Below, in pieces: positions 21,235 through 33,599 of a stretch of DNA of 64,000 bases. The stretch is from Iris pallida (lineage: Eukaryota; Streptophyta; Magnoliopsida; Asparagales; Iridaceae). The position numbers and the translations under genes were made by a program. The stretch lies in NCBI GenBank assembly GCA_029216955.1, contig JANAVB010029819.1:33936747-34000746 (forward strand), given 5' to 3'. The notes under the pieces were generated by a model. It ran no database searches and was not told the DNA's origin. It saw only the letters and a program-made list of their open reading frames with translations. Numbering within the stretch: the stretch's first letter is position 1; each line of letters starts with the position of its first letter.

Positions 21235-22345
21235 TTGCAGAGAGGGTAGAGTTCTCTTCAGAGCACCGGGGGAGCCAGAGTTCGAGTACTCCAAACGTCA
21301 GGCAGAGCAGAGCAGCGGAGTCTTCTGCGGAGTCTCGGTTGAGGAGCAGGCGATTCCACACCCCTTGATAGCAGAGTATATGGATGTTTTCCTAGAGGAG
21401 TTATCTGGATTGCCACCAGACAGAGACATTGAGTTCTCGATAGACTTGGTTCCAGGCGCGAAACCCATCTCTCAGCATGTCTATCGGGTGAACAATAGTG
21501 AGTTGGTGGAGCTGAAGAAGCAGATGGATGAGCTGCAGGAAAAGGCCTTCGTCCGTTCGAGTTCGTCGCCATGGGGTGTACCATTGTTGTTTGTGCCGAA
21601 GAAGGATGGGTCAGTACGGATGTGTGTTGACTATAGGGCACTCAACAACCTCACGATCAAGAACAAATATCCACTGCCGCGGATCGACGATCTTTTTGAC
21701 CAGTTGAGCGGAGCTCGGGTATTTTCCAAGATTGATCTCAGGTCGGGATATCACCAGATGAAGGTGAAGGGGGAGGATATTCCCAAGACAGCTTTCAGGA
21801 TGCGGTACGGGCAGTTTGAGTTTTTGGTTATGCCGTTTGAGCTAACCAATGCGCCAGCAGTATTTGTGAACCTAATGAACAAGGTGTTCCAGCAGTACCT
21901 AGATCAGTTTGTGGTGGTGTTCATTGATGATATCTTGGTATATTCCAAGACTGAGGAGGAGCACGAGGAGCACCTGAGGATAGTGCTGGAGATCCTCAGG
22001 AAGGAGCAGCTTTATGGGAAGCTCTCCAAGTACGAGTTCTTCTTGGACCGAGTGGACTTCTTGGGGCATGTGTTGACTGGAGATGGTATCTCAGTTGACC
22101 CCAAGAAGATCGTAGCAGTTGAGGCATGGGCAGCGCCACCTTCAGTGACAGAGATCAGGAGTTTCCTGGGGCTGGGAGGATATTATCGGAGATTTGTGCA
22201 GGATTTCTCCCGGGTTGTAGAGCCGTTGACTCGGTTGACCCGGAAGGATGCTGAGTACATTTGGTCAGAGGAGTGTCAGGCAGCTTTTGATGAGTTGAAG
22301 AAGCGGCTTACGACAGCTCCGGTTCTGACATTGCCTTTAGTATAA
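21209..22345 (+). pseudogene. Element B reverse transcriptase
   Basis: This frame is open for 378 codons. It begins in the protease-RT spacer ([20 protein letters not shown]) and covers the Ty3/gypsy RT core: [54 protein letters not shown], catalytic FIDDILVYS at about 21919, [11 protein letters not shown], and the connection region [15 protein letters not shown]. One conserved position reads [12 protein letters not shown] where the family has MPFGLTNAPA, a likely damaging change. It ends at a TAA at 22343 that interrupts the junction to RNase H. Confidence 0.88.
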
Positions 22346-22798
22346 GGTGGATTAAATATTTATAGTGACGCTTCAGGGAAGGGGCTGGGTTGTGTGTTAC
22401 AGCAGCATGGGAAGGTGATTGCCTATGCTTCCAGGCAGTTACATCTCCGTGAGAAGAACTACCCTACCCACGACCTGGAGCTGGCAGCGGTGATATTTGA
22501 TCTGAAGTTGTGGAAGCATTATCTGTATGGGAAGCGGGTGGAGATTTTTACAGATCACAAGAGCTTAAAGTATGTGTTCACTCAGAAGGAGCTGAATATG
22601 AGGCAGCAAAGATGGCTAGAGTTGATGAAGGATTTTGACATCCTACTTCAGTATCGCCCAGGGAAGGCCAACATGGTTGCCGATGCCTTGAGTAGGTATT
22701 CGACAGCCATGTGTTTGACCATGGACCGTCACTTGCTTGCTGATTTGGAGAGCCTGGGGATTGACGTGATCGTGCCCGGATTGCAGATGCAGATATAG
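22346..22798 (+). pseudogene. Element B RNase H
   Basis: It continues in the RT frame after the TAA at 22343. Typical Ty3/gypsy RNase H motifs are present: [16 protein letters not shown] with the catalytic Asp, [56 protein letters not shown], and [15 protein letters not shown] at the end. It would remove the RNA strand during reverse transcription. Confidence 0.88.
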
Positions 22799-22933
22799 GG
22801 CATGTAGATTCACTCAGATTTGGTGGTGAGGATCAAGTCTGCATAGTTTGAGGACGTTGCTCTGTGGTGTCTCCGAGAGCAGGTTCGAGCAGGATCGCTG
22901 GATGGCGAGTTTTCTCTTGCAAAGGATGGTGCC

Positions 22934-24341
22934 TTGAGGCACGGTTCCAGGTTATGTGTGCCCAACGGAGATCTCAGGGAGCAGGTTATGCAGGAGGCCC
23001 ACAGATCTCAGTACTCTATGCACCCTGGTGCCAACATGATGTACCGAGATCTGAGGGAGCATGTTTGGTGGTCCGGGATGAAGCGGGAGGTAGCTCGCTT
23101 CGTAGCTAGGTGCTTGGTCTGTCAGTAGGTCAAGGCAGAGAGGCAGAGGCCCGATGGATTGTTACAGCCGCTGCCCATTCCCGAGTGGAAATGGGAGCAT
23201 ATTTCTATGGATTTCGTATCTGGATTGTCGTGTACACAGGAAGAAAAGATGCGATTTGGGTCATCGTTGACAGGTTGACCAAATCGGCCCACTTTTTGCC
23301 ATTCAAGGTGTGTACGTCTACAGAGAAGCTTACAGAGATGTATATACGGCAGATAGTCAGGATTCATGGGGTTCCGGTCAGCATCATCTCAGATCGGGAT
23401 AGTCGCTTTACTTCCCATTTCTGGAGGAGTCTGTATACTAGCTTGGGCACTCAGCTCAAGTTTAGTACTGCATACCACCCCCAGACGGACGGACAGTCAG
23501 AGAGGACTATTCAGACGCTTGAGGATATGCTGCGGACGTGCGTCTTGGACTTTAGAGGTTCCTGGAAGGATCATCTACATTTGGAGTTTTCTTACAACAA
23601 CAGTTTCCAGGCCAGCATTGAGATGTCACCTTTTGAGGCTCTATACGGGCGTAGGTGTCGTACACCCTTATCTTGGGATGATGTTGGTGAGCAAGATTTA
23701 CTGGGGCCAGAGATGGTTATGATGCAGTCGAGAAGGTGAAGCTCATCAGGGACAGACTTCGCGTGGCGCAGGAAAGACATCGGCACTGGGCCGATAGCCA
23801 CCGGAGGCCGTTGGAGTTTGAGGTACAGATTAGAGTAGAAATTAGATTTAGGGTTTGTGTTTGTGTTTCTGATCATGTTTGTTTATTATAATTAAATTAA
23901 GACCTTGCTTGTGATTAGGTTGGAGACCTGGTTTTCTTGAGGATATCTCTGACTCGTGGTACAATACGTTTTGGTGGAGGTGGGAAGCTTAGCCCGCGCT
24001 TCATCGGCCCTTTCGTTATCAGCGGAAGAGTCGGTGATGTGGCATATAGGCTAGACTTGCCACCTGTACTAGTGGGGGTCCATAACGTATTCTACGTATC
24101 ACAGTTGAGACAGTACGTGGCTGATCCTAGCCATGTGCTCGATCATTCGGAGATTGAGGTTGGACCTTCTCCCAGCTATCCAGAGCAGCCAGTAGAGATT
24201 CTGGATCGACGGGAGAAGGTACTGAGGAACCAGGTGATACCTTTGGTATGCGTTGCATGGAGGCATCATTCTCTAGGAGAGTCTACCTGGGAGCGGGAGG
24301 ATGAGATGTGCGAGCGGTACCCATATCTTTTTGGACCGTGA
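22934..24341 (+). pseudogene. Element B integrase with chromodomain-like tail
   Basis: A zinc-binding HHCC part ([30 protein letters not shown]) is followed by a TAG, then the catalytic core ([42 protein letters not shown]) in a different frame before about 23240. After PLEFE there is a 96-nt intron-like insert (23823-23918), then VGDLVFLRISLTRG and the GPF region. The end (about 24189-24338: EILDRREKVLRN, VAWRHHSLGESTWERED, YPYLF) resembles the chromodomain-like tail of Tekay/Del chromoviruses. The core would insert the cDNA, and the tail would direct it to heterochromatin. Confidence 0.85.
23823..23918 (+). other. 96-nt intron-like insert in element B integrase
   Basis: It has GAG/GTACAG at the left and TTGTGATTAG/GTT at the right. 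Removing it joins FE to VGDLVFL exactly in frame at a position where this family normally continues without a break. It is AT-rich with TAATTAA near the 3' end. It could be a spliceable intron or a chance insertion. Confidence 0.55.
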
Positions 24342-24401
24342 GGTATACTTTCTATCCTTCTCATCAGTTGTATTTTGCCTTTCAATTTTGGGGACAAAAT
24401 T

Positions 24402-24420
24402 CTTTTAAGGTGGGTAGATT
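24402..24420 (+). other. Polypurine tract of element B
   Basis: TTTTAAGGTGGGTAGATT lies directly before the 3' LTR. The same block precedes LTR A. Confidence 0.8.
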
Positions 24421-25329
24421 TGTCACTACCATATTTCTAGTTTGAGGGTATTTTTTTTCATTTTTGGGGTTATTTGAATTTATTAGAATTTATTTGAATT
24501 TATGGGAATTTTTAGGATTTATTTTGGAATTGTTTGAATGAAGGTTGACTAGGTTGACTTTGACTAGCTTTGACTTGGTAGGCTAACCTAGAAGCTAACC
24601 CTAGTTGGGTATGGACTTGGTTAGGTCGTGCAACCCTAGTTAGACTAGAGTTAACCTATGGTTTAGTCATTAAACTCATGATTAAAATAGAAGGCTTTTA
24701 GACACAAGTCATGACTTGTGATTTTGAACCATTGTTTTGACTAAGCCAACCCATTAGCCATGAGACAAACCCTAACCCTAATCCATATGGCCGACCACCT
24801 AGCCTAGGGATTCCACCCTACAAATACTCTCCTCCATTAGGTTAAGCCTCTTTAGGAAAGAACAAGTTTTAGAAAGAGGTGAGTCTCCATCTTTATAAAT
24901 TCCTAGAAAATCTAAATTAACTCCTTTTTCTCTCAAACAAATTGCAATAGGTTTTAAATTAAGTTTTCTTGCTGTTGGTATATTTATTTCTCAGTTTTAT
25001 AGCAATTTGGTGGAGTTTGGGGAGCAAGAAGACACCCCTCTTTGAAGCTTTTTGAGGACTTGTGACACCATTAGGTAAATCACTAAAACTCCTTGTTAGA
25101 TGCTATTTTTATTGCATAATGACCTAGATCTAAGGGTACCCTAGCTAACCCTAGATTTCTGTAGGATTTTGTGTCCTTTCGTGTCCTAAATGGACACGTA
25201 TCAGTCCTTGTGTGATAGTGTTTGATGAAATGCCTTAATGGGCATTTCGATTTGGTTTTGGAAAAGTTTCTGAATAGAAAATCATATTTTTATGTGGCTT
25301 GCATGTTCCTGATTGACTGGGGGTGATTT

Positions 25330-25832
25330 GGTGTCGTTTTGTGTCAGATTGGACACTTGGACACGCCGCGCGCGCACGGACTACACTGTCCTGCTGCTCG
25401 GGGCAGATTTCTCACTGGTTAGGACACGAGGACACGTGAAACTCGACACACGCCTTGGGGCACTGACTGACACGCCACGTGTCAAGTATCAGATGACCAC
25501 GTGGCGTGTCGAGGGAGAAATCACCATCGTACGGGATTTACACTGACACAGTTCACGTGAATTTTGGGTTCGGATACACGTGTTTTGACACGACATGACG
25601 GCACGTCGACACGAGTCAGGATGACACAGTTATAGCCTGACACTGGGCAAACTCGTGGGTAAGTGCACGAGACACGAAGTGTCCTGTGTCGAGTGTACGA
25701 CACGCGTGCACTTGTGCACGAGGCTGCACTGGATTTCTGTGTCAGAGTGCACTGTAGGAGTTTGTGTTGTGTGAACACGTCCGTGTCGTATGTGGTTGAC
25801 ACGAATTGGACCCTAAGACACGTGCACATGTG
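25330..25832 (+). promoter_or_regulatory. G-box/GTGTC-rich array in element B 3' LTR
   Basis: I count six CACGTG palindromes in about 480 bp and very many GTGTC/GACAC pentamers. This is the better preserved of the two copies. Confidence 0.6.
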
Positions 25833-26500
25833 TGTTTACTATTACCAACCTATAATTTCGTATTTTGGTTTGTTTTTATGTGTTAATTCCTATTTACCCA
25901 ATTTCTGATATATGAAACACTCTGTATTCTTCCAGTTTTTCCATATCAAGTTTTGACAGCCTATTTAACCTATTTTTATGCTATTAATCATTGGTTTAAG
26001 TCTCTAAATTAGTTCTACTTATAATCTACCTGGGTTTCGATTTTGGTGTGAATTGGTTGAAAAATGGGATCGAATTGGTGGGTTGAATCATGGGGACTGA
26101 AACTGTCAATACTGAAACTGTTTGGGAATGAAATTGTGGGTTTCCTTTCCTTTCCACACGCACTGATTTGTAGATTCATCATTCACACACATTATGATTT
26201 CTAGCAACACTCTTACATCCCTACATCAGCCACACATTTAACACACACACTTGCAACTCATTCACACACACACTGTTTTAGCAATACACCCTCACATTGC
26301 CTAGTATCACACACATATGCATACCCTCACACATTGCCTATCACTACACTCATAGCTAGCACACACACACATTGCCCCCTCTCTCTATATACATATACAT
26401 GAGTATATATTATATGTGTATAGCTATATATGTAATGTATATACATATAGTTAATGTAGATATATAATATATGTATATCTATATGTATATATGTATTGAG

Positions 26501-26645
<145 letters not shown>

Positions 26646-28285
26646 TGGTTCCTAATAAATATAATTTATAACCTAATGTAAAGTATATAAAAATGTATAT
26701 GTATCTATGTAATATTGATTGCCTAATGTATTATAGGTTGTGGCATATAGCCAAGTGTGGTTTCCATGTGTAGGCCTAAAGGCATGCAATATAGGTTGTG
26801 TGATGTTGGGTTGGCTTTATGTTGTAATAGACTAGTATAGACTTGATTAGCCTAGAATGACTTGTTTGACCTAATTTAGACTTGTTAGACCTAGTTTGAC
26901 CATAGTTGACCTAGGTTTGACTTCTTGGTTGACCAGGGTTGACCAAGAGTTGACTTTGGCCTAGATTGACCTAGATTCATGTAGAATGCATTGAATTGCA
27001 TCTTGTTATCATTTTAGGCTTGTTGTGACTTGTGCTGTTCTGATTAGGAGCCAGACACCTCTCCTCGGACAGTACATTTCATCCGGACACTCAGATACCA
27101 GGCGAGTACATTCTCTGATCATTTTATATCCTGTTTAGAATTATTTTCCTGCTTTAAATTACTTTACTTGATACTGTCACGTTGGTCACACGGATTAGTA
27201 CTATATGGATCCCTTCTTGAGATGTTATCCCTTCAGGAAGCATCGGGTACTTCATGTTCTGTGCGTTTCACTTACATGGTGTATCACTATGCTCCACGGT
27301 TCATTGACCACTTGTGACATGTACTCCCATGATCACAGAGTCTTCCTTGAATCCTTATCCCATTTATTGGGTTTCCTAGAATCCCTATTTATGGGACTAC
27401 CATGTACCACCCTTCGGAGGCCGTTATATAGAATCATAACATAACCTGGCTAGATCCTTGTGTATTGATTGGGGGTACGGGAGAGTAGAAGTGGACATAT
27501 GAATAATATCCAAGTAGTGTGGCATCAGAATTATTCCATAGTGTAGCATCAGAATCATCCTATGCCATTTACATGTCTATATTGTACTCTGACTCACTAG
27601 CCACATGATAGTTCTCTATTTATGGTTGATATTTCTATTACAGTTCTCTCTCTGTTTACATACTGCATTTCTTTCAGTACCTGTATCTTACTTTACTGCA
27701 TGATTATATTTTCTAACCTGCTATGAACTGTTGAGATGTATTGTGCTCGCTCCTGTCCCGACTGGATCTGTTGAAAATATTATAGAGGACGTGGATGAGG
27801 CCTGTGTGGATACCTTCTACGGGGCAGCCCTAGACGACACTTATGAGCTGGACTCTCAGGAGGACCCAGCTCTAGTTGAGGACATTACCCCTACTGCCTA
27901 GACTAGCTTAGTTAGGCTCATCTTACTTATGTTGTCTTGAGACTAGTAGTTGGACTTTATTTTCTGTCTTAAGATCTGAGTTGTATATATTCTTTCATAT
28001 TCAGTAGGTGAGACATGTATTCCTGGATATTTGCTGAGATATTATCTTAGATTTTCTGATCACCTGTATTTTCTTGAGTTCTATATCATATCGTGCTTTC
28101 TTCTTCCTTAGTTGTGATTGAGTTTATTACTGCTATGTCACCCCCATTCGGGGAGTATAAACTGTTTAGCTTTATATTGTTAGATGTTGTGACCTAGGAT
28201 AACGTTCTACTGCCGACACTGCGGCATGGGCTGGACGTATCCACATCTCGTGCCCTTACTCTAGGGTACGGGTTGTGACATCGCA

Positions 28286-30735
28286 GTAGCCCCAGAAGTT
28301 GGCAAAGAGGTTTTCGATGGATGTGGGAACCTTCTTAGGGGGAGCAGACGGCAAGTGTGTATATAGGGATAGAGGAGAGCACATGTTGAATCAGAATTAT
28401 TTTGCCGCCAGGGGATAGAGTAGCATTATGCCACCTCTCATGTTTTTTTTCTTCCTGATTTTGCCCTCTAGCCCTTCGAAGGTATCTGTGTTGGATCTGC
28501 CGTAAACTAGCGAACATCCTAAGTAGTAGAAAGGTGGGTACGCAATAAAGAAGGAAGTAATGTTGGAAAGAGTAGAGGCATGGTCTCTGTTGGTCTTGTA
28601 GTGGACATAGATGACACTCTTGTTGGGATTAACGTGCTGGCCAGAGCATCTAGCGTACCTATGTAGCGTGTTGTGGATCACCTCTACAGACCCGACATCC
28701 TCCGAGGAGAAATTGAGGATATCGTTGGTATACGCCAGGTGGGTGATGATCGGGCAACCACTAGCGGTATGAAAATGTTGGAAATTCGGGGTGCCTACCA
28801 TTTTGTTCAGATTTCTGCTCAGAGCTTCCTCGGCTATGATGAAGATAGTAGAGGATAAAGGATCCCCTTGTTGGACACCGCGGCTAGACTTGAAGAAGCC
28901 TTCAGCTTGACCGTTAATCACCGTAGAAAATGACGAATTACTGATCGATCTCCACACGATGTTGGTCCAAATTTCCAAAAATCCGAAGGCCCTGAAAACC
29001 CAAATCATGAATGGCCAGTCCAGCCTATCATACTCCTTCTCCATGTCCAGTTTGATCGTAATATTCCCGCCCCTAGCAGGTAATTTCATGCATGTAATCA
29101 TTTTATGGGCCATCAGAATGTTGTCAAGGATGTTTCGACCGCGAATAAAGCCACTCTGCTCATCGAAAATAATTTTGGGGAGGATCTCGGTCATGCGGTT
29201 GGCAATAATCGTAGAGATGATTTTGGTAGTGAAGGTGCAAAGGTTTATAGGGAAAAGTCTTTGAAGGTTTTCGAATTTTCCTGTTTGGGGATGAGAATCA
29301 GGTTAGCACAGGAAATAGATCTGGGATACCTAGTTCCTTGGAAAAAACAATAGCCGCCTCCTGGATGTCCGACTTGATTATGTCCCAGCACGATATGAAG
29401 AACACACCAGTGAATCCGTCAGGTCCGGGTGTGCTGTGTTTGTCAAGAGACCACACTGCATCTTTGACCTCTTGTTTAGAAGGGAAGAGCTCCATCCGAT
29501 TATTGACACTGACGTCAACCAGTCGAGGGATCTCCGCTATAAATTTCACATCCCTGAAAATGGCTTCTTTTGTGAATAATCGGGAGTAGAAGTTGGCAGC
29601 AGCCAATTGGATACCACGTTGATCTTTGATCATGTGTCCGTTCTCATCTGCGATCTTGTAAAGGTTGATCTGCTTTCTGTGCCCCTTGACGCAGTAGTGG
29701 AAGTAACTAGTATTTTTGTCTCCCTCACTGTCCCAAGTCAGTCTAGCTTTCTGTTTCCAGAATTCAGTCTCGACTTTCAACCAAAATTTCACCAATGCTC
29801 TGGTAAGGTTCAGAGAAGTCTTGGCAGCAGGAGATCTATCAATAGCGGAAAGAGCTTCTGCACGGGTAACGTCATCCTCAGCGGTACGGACGACCTGGAA
29901 AAATGTCTCCAAACGCTTCCTTACTCCAAACGGTGAAGGCTTTTCTAGTAGCTTTAAGTTTGTTCGCGACTCGGACAAGGGGGTCAAGGGTGTCAGCACT
30001 ACTCCAGGCAGTGCCGACGATGTTCTGAAACTGTGGGTGGTGATTCCAGAAGCCGAGAAAGTGGAAGCATTTCTTGATTTGGTTCGATTTGCTGCTAATT
30101 TCAATTAGAAGAGGTGAATGATCCGACTCGGTGGTGTTGAGGCGCGAGAGATTAGAGGTGATCTCCATGTCTGACCATTTCGAGTTGATGAAGGCACGAT
30201 CTAGGCGAGAGTATTGCCTTCAAACGCCTTCTTGCATGTTGCACCAGGTTAAGGCGCTGTCGTTGAACTAGAGGGGTCGACCTTTTAATTTTTTCTCACT
30301 GCAAGTAATAGTGTTGAAATCTCTAACACAGAGCCAGAGGAGATTGCTATTGTTCAGGTGGGTGTTCAGCAGGTCTTTCCACATCTGTTTGCGTTCAGGA
30401 ATGTCGCAACTGCTATAGACGACAGACAAGAGGGAGTGAGAGGAGAGCATGGGATGTTCCACCCAGCACGAGAGGGCTTGTCTCGAGTCGTGGATGATGC
30501 CAATCTTCACGTTAGTAGTGAAAAGGATCCAACTGTCATGACAGTCGACAATAGCCGAAGCGAAGCCTAACTGCAGCTGGATGGATCTGATTTTGTTCGA
30601 GGTAATTTTGGGTTCATTAATCACAAGGATGTCAATTTTGTGAATTTTCTTGAGACTGTTAAGTCTTCTCAAGGTGAGTTTATTGGCGGGGCCCCTAACA
30701 TTCCAAGATAGAATGTTAAATATTAAGGGTGCTGG
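28286..30735 (-). pseudogene. LINE 2 ORF2 (endonuclease-reverse transcriptase), broken
   Basis: Endonuclease: NILSWNVRGPANKLTLRR, VRDFNTITCSE, TESDHSPLLIE. RT: STPGPDGFTGVFF, EQSGFIRGRNILDN, LDMEKEYDRLDW, GVQQGDPLS. The catalytic box reads Y-T-N-D (minus, 28721-28732) where active enzymes have Y-A-D-D, and LDMEKAYDR has become LDMEKEYDR. Four or more frames are needed to follow it. It is clearly dead. Confidence 0.85.
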
Positions 30736-31212
30736 TTGGTGGATTTTTTTGAGTTTTGCGGCTGACCTAGTGGTCCTGGCAGTGACCTTTTTATCACTTC
30801 CTTTGTTGGATTTTTTTTGTGGTGAAAGCTGCCTTGCCGAACACCATAACAAAATTGTCTGTCTCCTCGTTTGGGTGCATGTAGACTTATCCAACTATTT
30901 TAGCCATGGCCCTGAAGAAGCTGTTCGCGGTGTTGATGCCAGTGTCTAAGGCTTGTTGCATTCTGGCGACTGGAGCTTGGCCAATGTTGGTCAAGGCTTC
31001 CGTAAAAATGTTGGGCACATTATAGAAAGTAGTGGGGGGTATGTGTCGGCAGGGTTGGGGACCTCCTCGTCCATCTGGTCCGAGGGGTTCTTCGATGTTG
31101 TAGACTCCACGAAAGTGATAGCCTCCCTATCTGTATCTCTGTTGTTCCCTGTTACCTCTTCCGTAATGTAAGCACCTGTGGGTTCTTCTATGCCTTGGAG
31201 GTCCTCTGTGCG

Positions 31213-32250
31213 CTATGATTCGAGAATATCGAATTTGTTGGCAAGATTGATGCCTGAGGGATTGTATGGGATGATGTCTTTACCCTGGGCAGCATGTGCT
31301 TGAATACGGGAGTTACGAGATCTGGCTTCGAATTGAATGTGAGAGTTGGGTAGAGGAAGGATGGGTGATTGGTGGAGTATCCTGGGTGTTTGAGTGCGTG
31401 CCGCCTTTCGAGTTGTCTTTCCCTTCAATTCTGGATGGACATGAAAGTAACGTACAGTTGAGTGGCCACGCATATGACAGTATATGCAGAATATGACATT
31501 GTTGTCGTATATGATTTGTTGGGTATGTGTTTTGTTACCGAGCGAGATTTGGATGTGGTTGGGGAGATCCTTCGACAGGTCCAGTTTCATGCAAATTTTG
31601 GCATAATTTCCTTTGGAAAGGTTGCGAGTTTCTTTCGCTGACGCCATGAACGTCCCAAATGAGTTGGCTATCCTTCTCAAGGCTGCGGGAGCAAAACAAA
31701 TAAAAGAAAGGTTCGGAAGGGTAACCACATGGAAACGATAGCGGAGTGTTCTTTGATGTTGAAGTCCGGAGTCAATTTAACAATTTTTATGGCATGGAAT
31801 CTATTCTGCTTGTGCCCTCATCCAGACCTTCTTGTGATCGCTCTCCGAGGAGAGGTGCAGGAACATGTGTTTAGGGTCTGTGGGTGCCACCCTGTATCCT
31901 GAAGTAAGCCCCCAACCAACGATAACTTCCTAGACCCTGGAAAATTTTTGAACAACCAGTGGAGAATTTGAGGACGAAAGTCTGGGCAAAAGTGACTGAT
32001 AAGGAGGAAATTTTTTCCGAAGAGAAAGGTACCATAATCGCTCGACTATCACTCGAGTCGTGAAACTCAAATCTGGGAGCTCAATTTCCTTGGAAGTGGG
32101 AAAGTGATTCTTGGCACGATCGGGCCAGAGCTTATCCATGTAAGATATAGTAGAAGGTTTAGCAAGGGGAGCATTGAGAGAAGGTCGATTGGCTGGAGTG
32201 GCGTAACCCTCAGAAGGCGACGAGACTACCACTGGGGCAGTAGATGTCAC
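31213..32250 (-). pseudogene. LINE 2 ORF1 (CCHC nucleic-acid-binding protein), broken
   Basis: The N-terminal part (MTSTAPVVVSSPSEGYATPA, then SYMDKLWPDR) and the C-terminal part (31213-31728) are in different frames. A DUF4283-type end (KICMKLDLSKDLPNHIQI) precedes a damaged knuckle, CIYCHMRGHSTVRYFH. The role would be the same as LINE 1 ORF1. Confidence 0.78.
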
Positions 32251-32302
32251 AGGATAGAGTAAGGCACTACAAATCGAGTACGCCTGAGAGATCCTGCGCT
32301 GA

Positions 32303-32949
32303 TGTCACGACCCGCACCCGCTTTTTCGGATACGAGACGTGTCCAAGCCAGCCTACGCCGCAGAGTCGGCAGTAGAACGTTGTCAAGCCCGCAAGAAATA
32401 AATGCTCAAAATAAAACATTTGCTGCTCATTCACATTTCTAAATTTGTTACAACATTTGCAACATTTATAATTAAAAAATACAAGATTTTACAATTAATG
32501 AAAATGAATATAACTGCTATCTATTTCTAGGTTTCTGCCTGCAAGTACACCCGAATCTCCCAAGCTAAGTGAAGCCACAGCTAACCTAAAAAATGATGGT
32601 TTCCAGTCAGAAATGGAACAAGTACATAAACCGATGGCAATGCAAAAATACAATAGAATTAACAAGACATAAAAATAACATATGCGATATGAAAACTGGA
32701 AAGTACTGATGACATGGCACGGTGGAGAAGAAAAGAAAAAATAAATAAAAGACAACTACCTATGTGGTGTGAAATATCTGTTTCGACATGTGAACGGCTA
32801 GGGAGTAAATCCGACACACTGCACGTGTCGTGTGCAGCTGCTATCAGGCAAGAATAGACATTTTGGGGATATTTCTGGGTAGTCCACATGTCTACTAAGA
32901 TATTTCCCCTCCCGACTACTCCGTGTGACGAGTGTGTCAATAAGCAGCA

Positions 32950-33025
<76 letters not shown>

Positions 33026-33586
33026 ATGAAATGAGAAGACTACTATGAATCGAAAGCAATCAGAAAGTGCACTTGCCTGAGGTCCTTTGCTGGTGAAACT
33101 GACAATTCATTGAGTTCAGACAGTCCGATTAGCCTGGGTGGATAAGAGGGAGTTCGGTTTGCAAGAATATAGTAAATGTTCGATTAGTCGTGATGGACGA
33201 TCTAATCTAACAGAATTGACTTAGGAATAAGATTCTTATTTTTTAGAAAATATTTATAACTTTTTAGAAAAACTTATTGAAAATATTGCATATATGAAAT
33301 CTCAAACGTTAAACCATAATATCTATCATATATAAATATAGATGTACTTATAGTTATAGGAAATAGTTTATATCAGTTTATTTAGAAAACCATAATTTAA
33401 CCTAATACATATTCATGTATATTTGATAGCAATGGTGGTAACAATAATAATGGGGGTTAATAATAATAAATACTATAAATTTTTAATATAAAACTATATA
33501 ATATATATATATATATATATCATATAGATACATGCTATATCTATATATATTTTTTTATATATACATGCTATATAGATATATATATA
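32303..33586 (-). mobile_element. LTR E: diverged Ty3/gypsy LTR fragment ending at an assembly gap
   Basis: It starts (plus strand) TGTCACGACCCGCACC and has the conserved U5-end pattern (CAGCCTACGCCGCAG, AGAACG), so it is a minus-strand LTR of the A/B/C superfamily. It contains the GC-donor-like block CCTCAG/GCAAGTGCA (minus, near 33077), a TA microsatellite (32950-33022) and AT-rich sequence. The other end is not found because of the gap. Confidence 0.65.
32950..33022 (+). repeat. (TA)n microsatellite in LTR E
   Basis: An uninterrupted TA run of about 72 bp. Confidence 0.95.
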
Positions 33587-33599
33587 NNNNNNNNNNNNN
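33587..33599. other. Assembly gap (13 N)
   Basis: Thirteen undetermined bases lie directly after a TATATATA run. A gap this short within a TA repeat suggests a misjoined or collapsed repeat, so neighbourhood across it should not be trusted. Confidence 0.98.

Larger units (their letters stand above)
28281..32302 (-). mobile_element. LINE 2: old plant L1-type LINE, right piece
   Basis: Minus-strand LINE with ORF1 (31213-32250) and ORF2 (from about 30735 down to 28286, continuing at 4888-4718 beyond element B). It is the host of elements A and B and so the oldest mobile element in the nest. Its 5' side ends abruptly at LTR E (32303). Confidence 0.85.
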
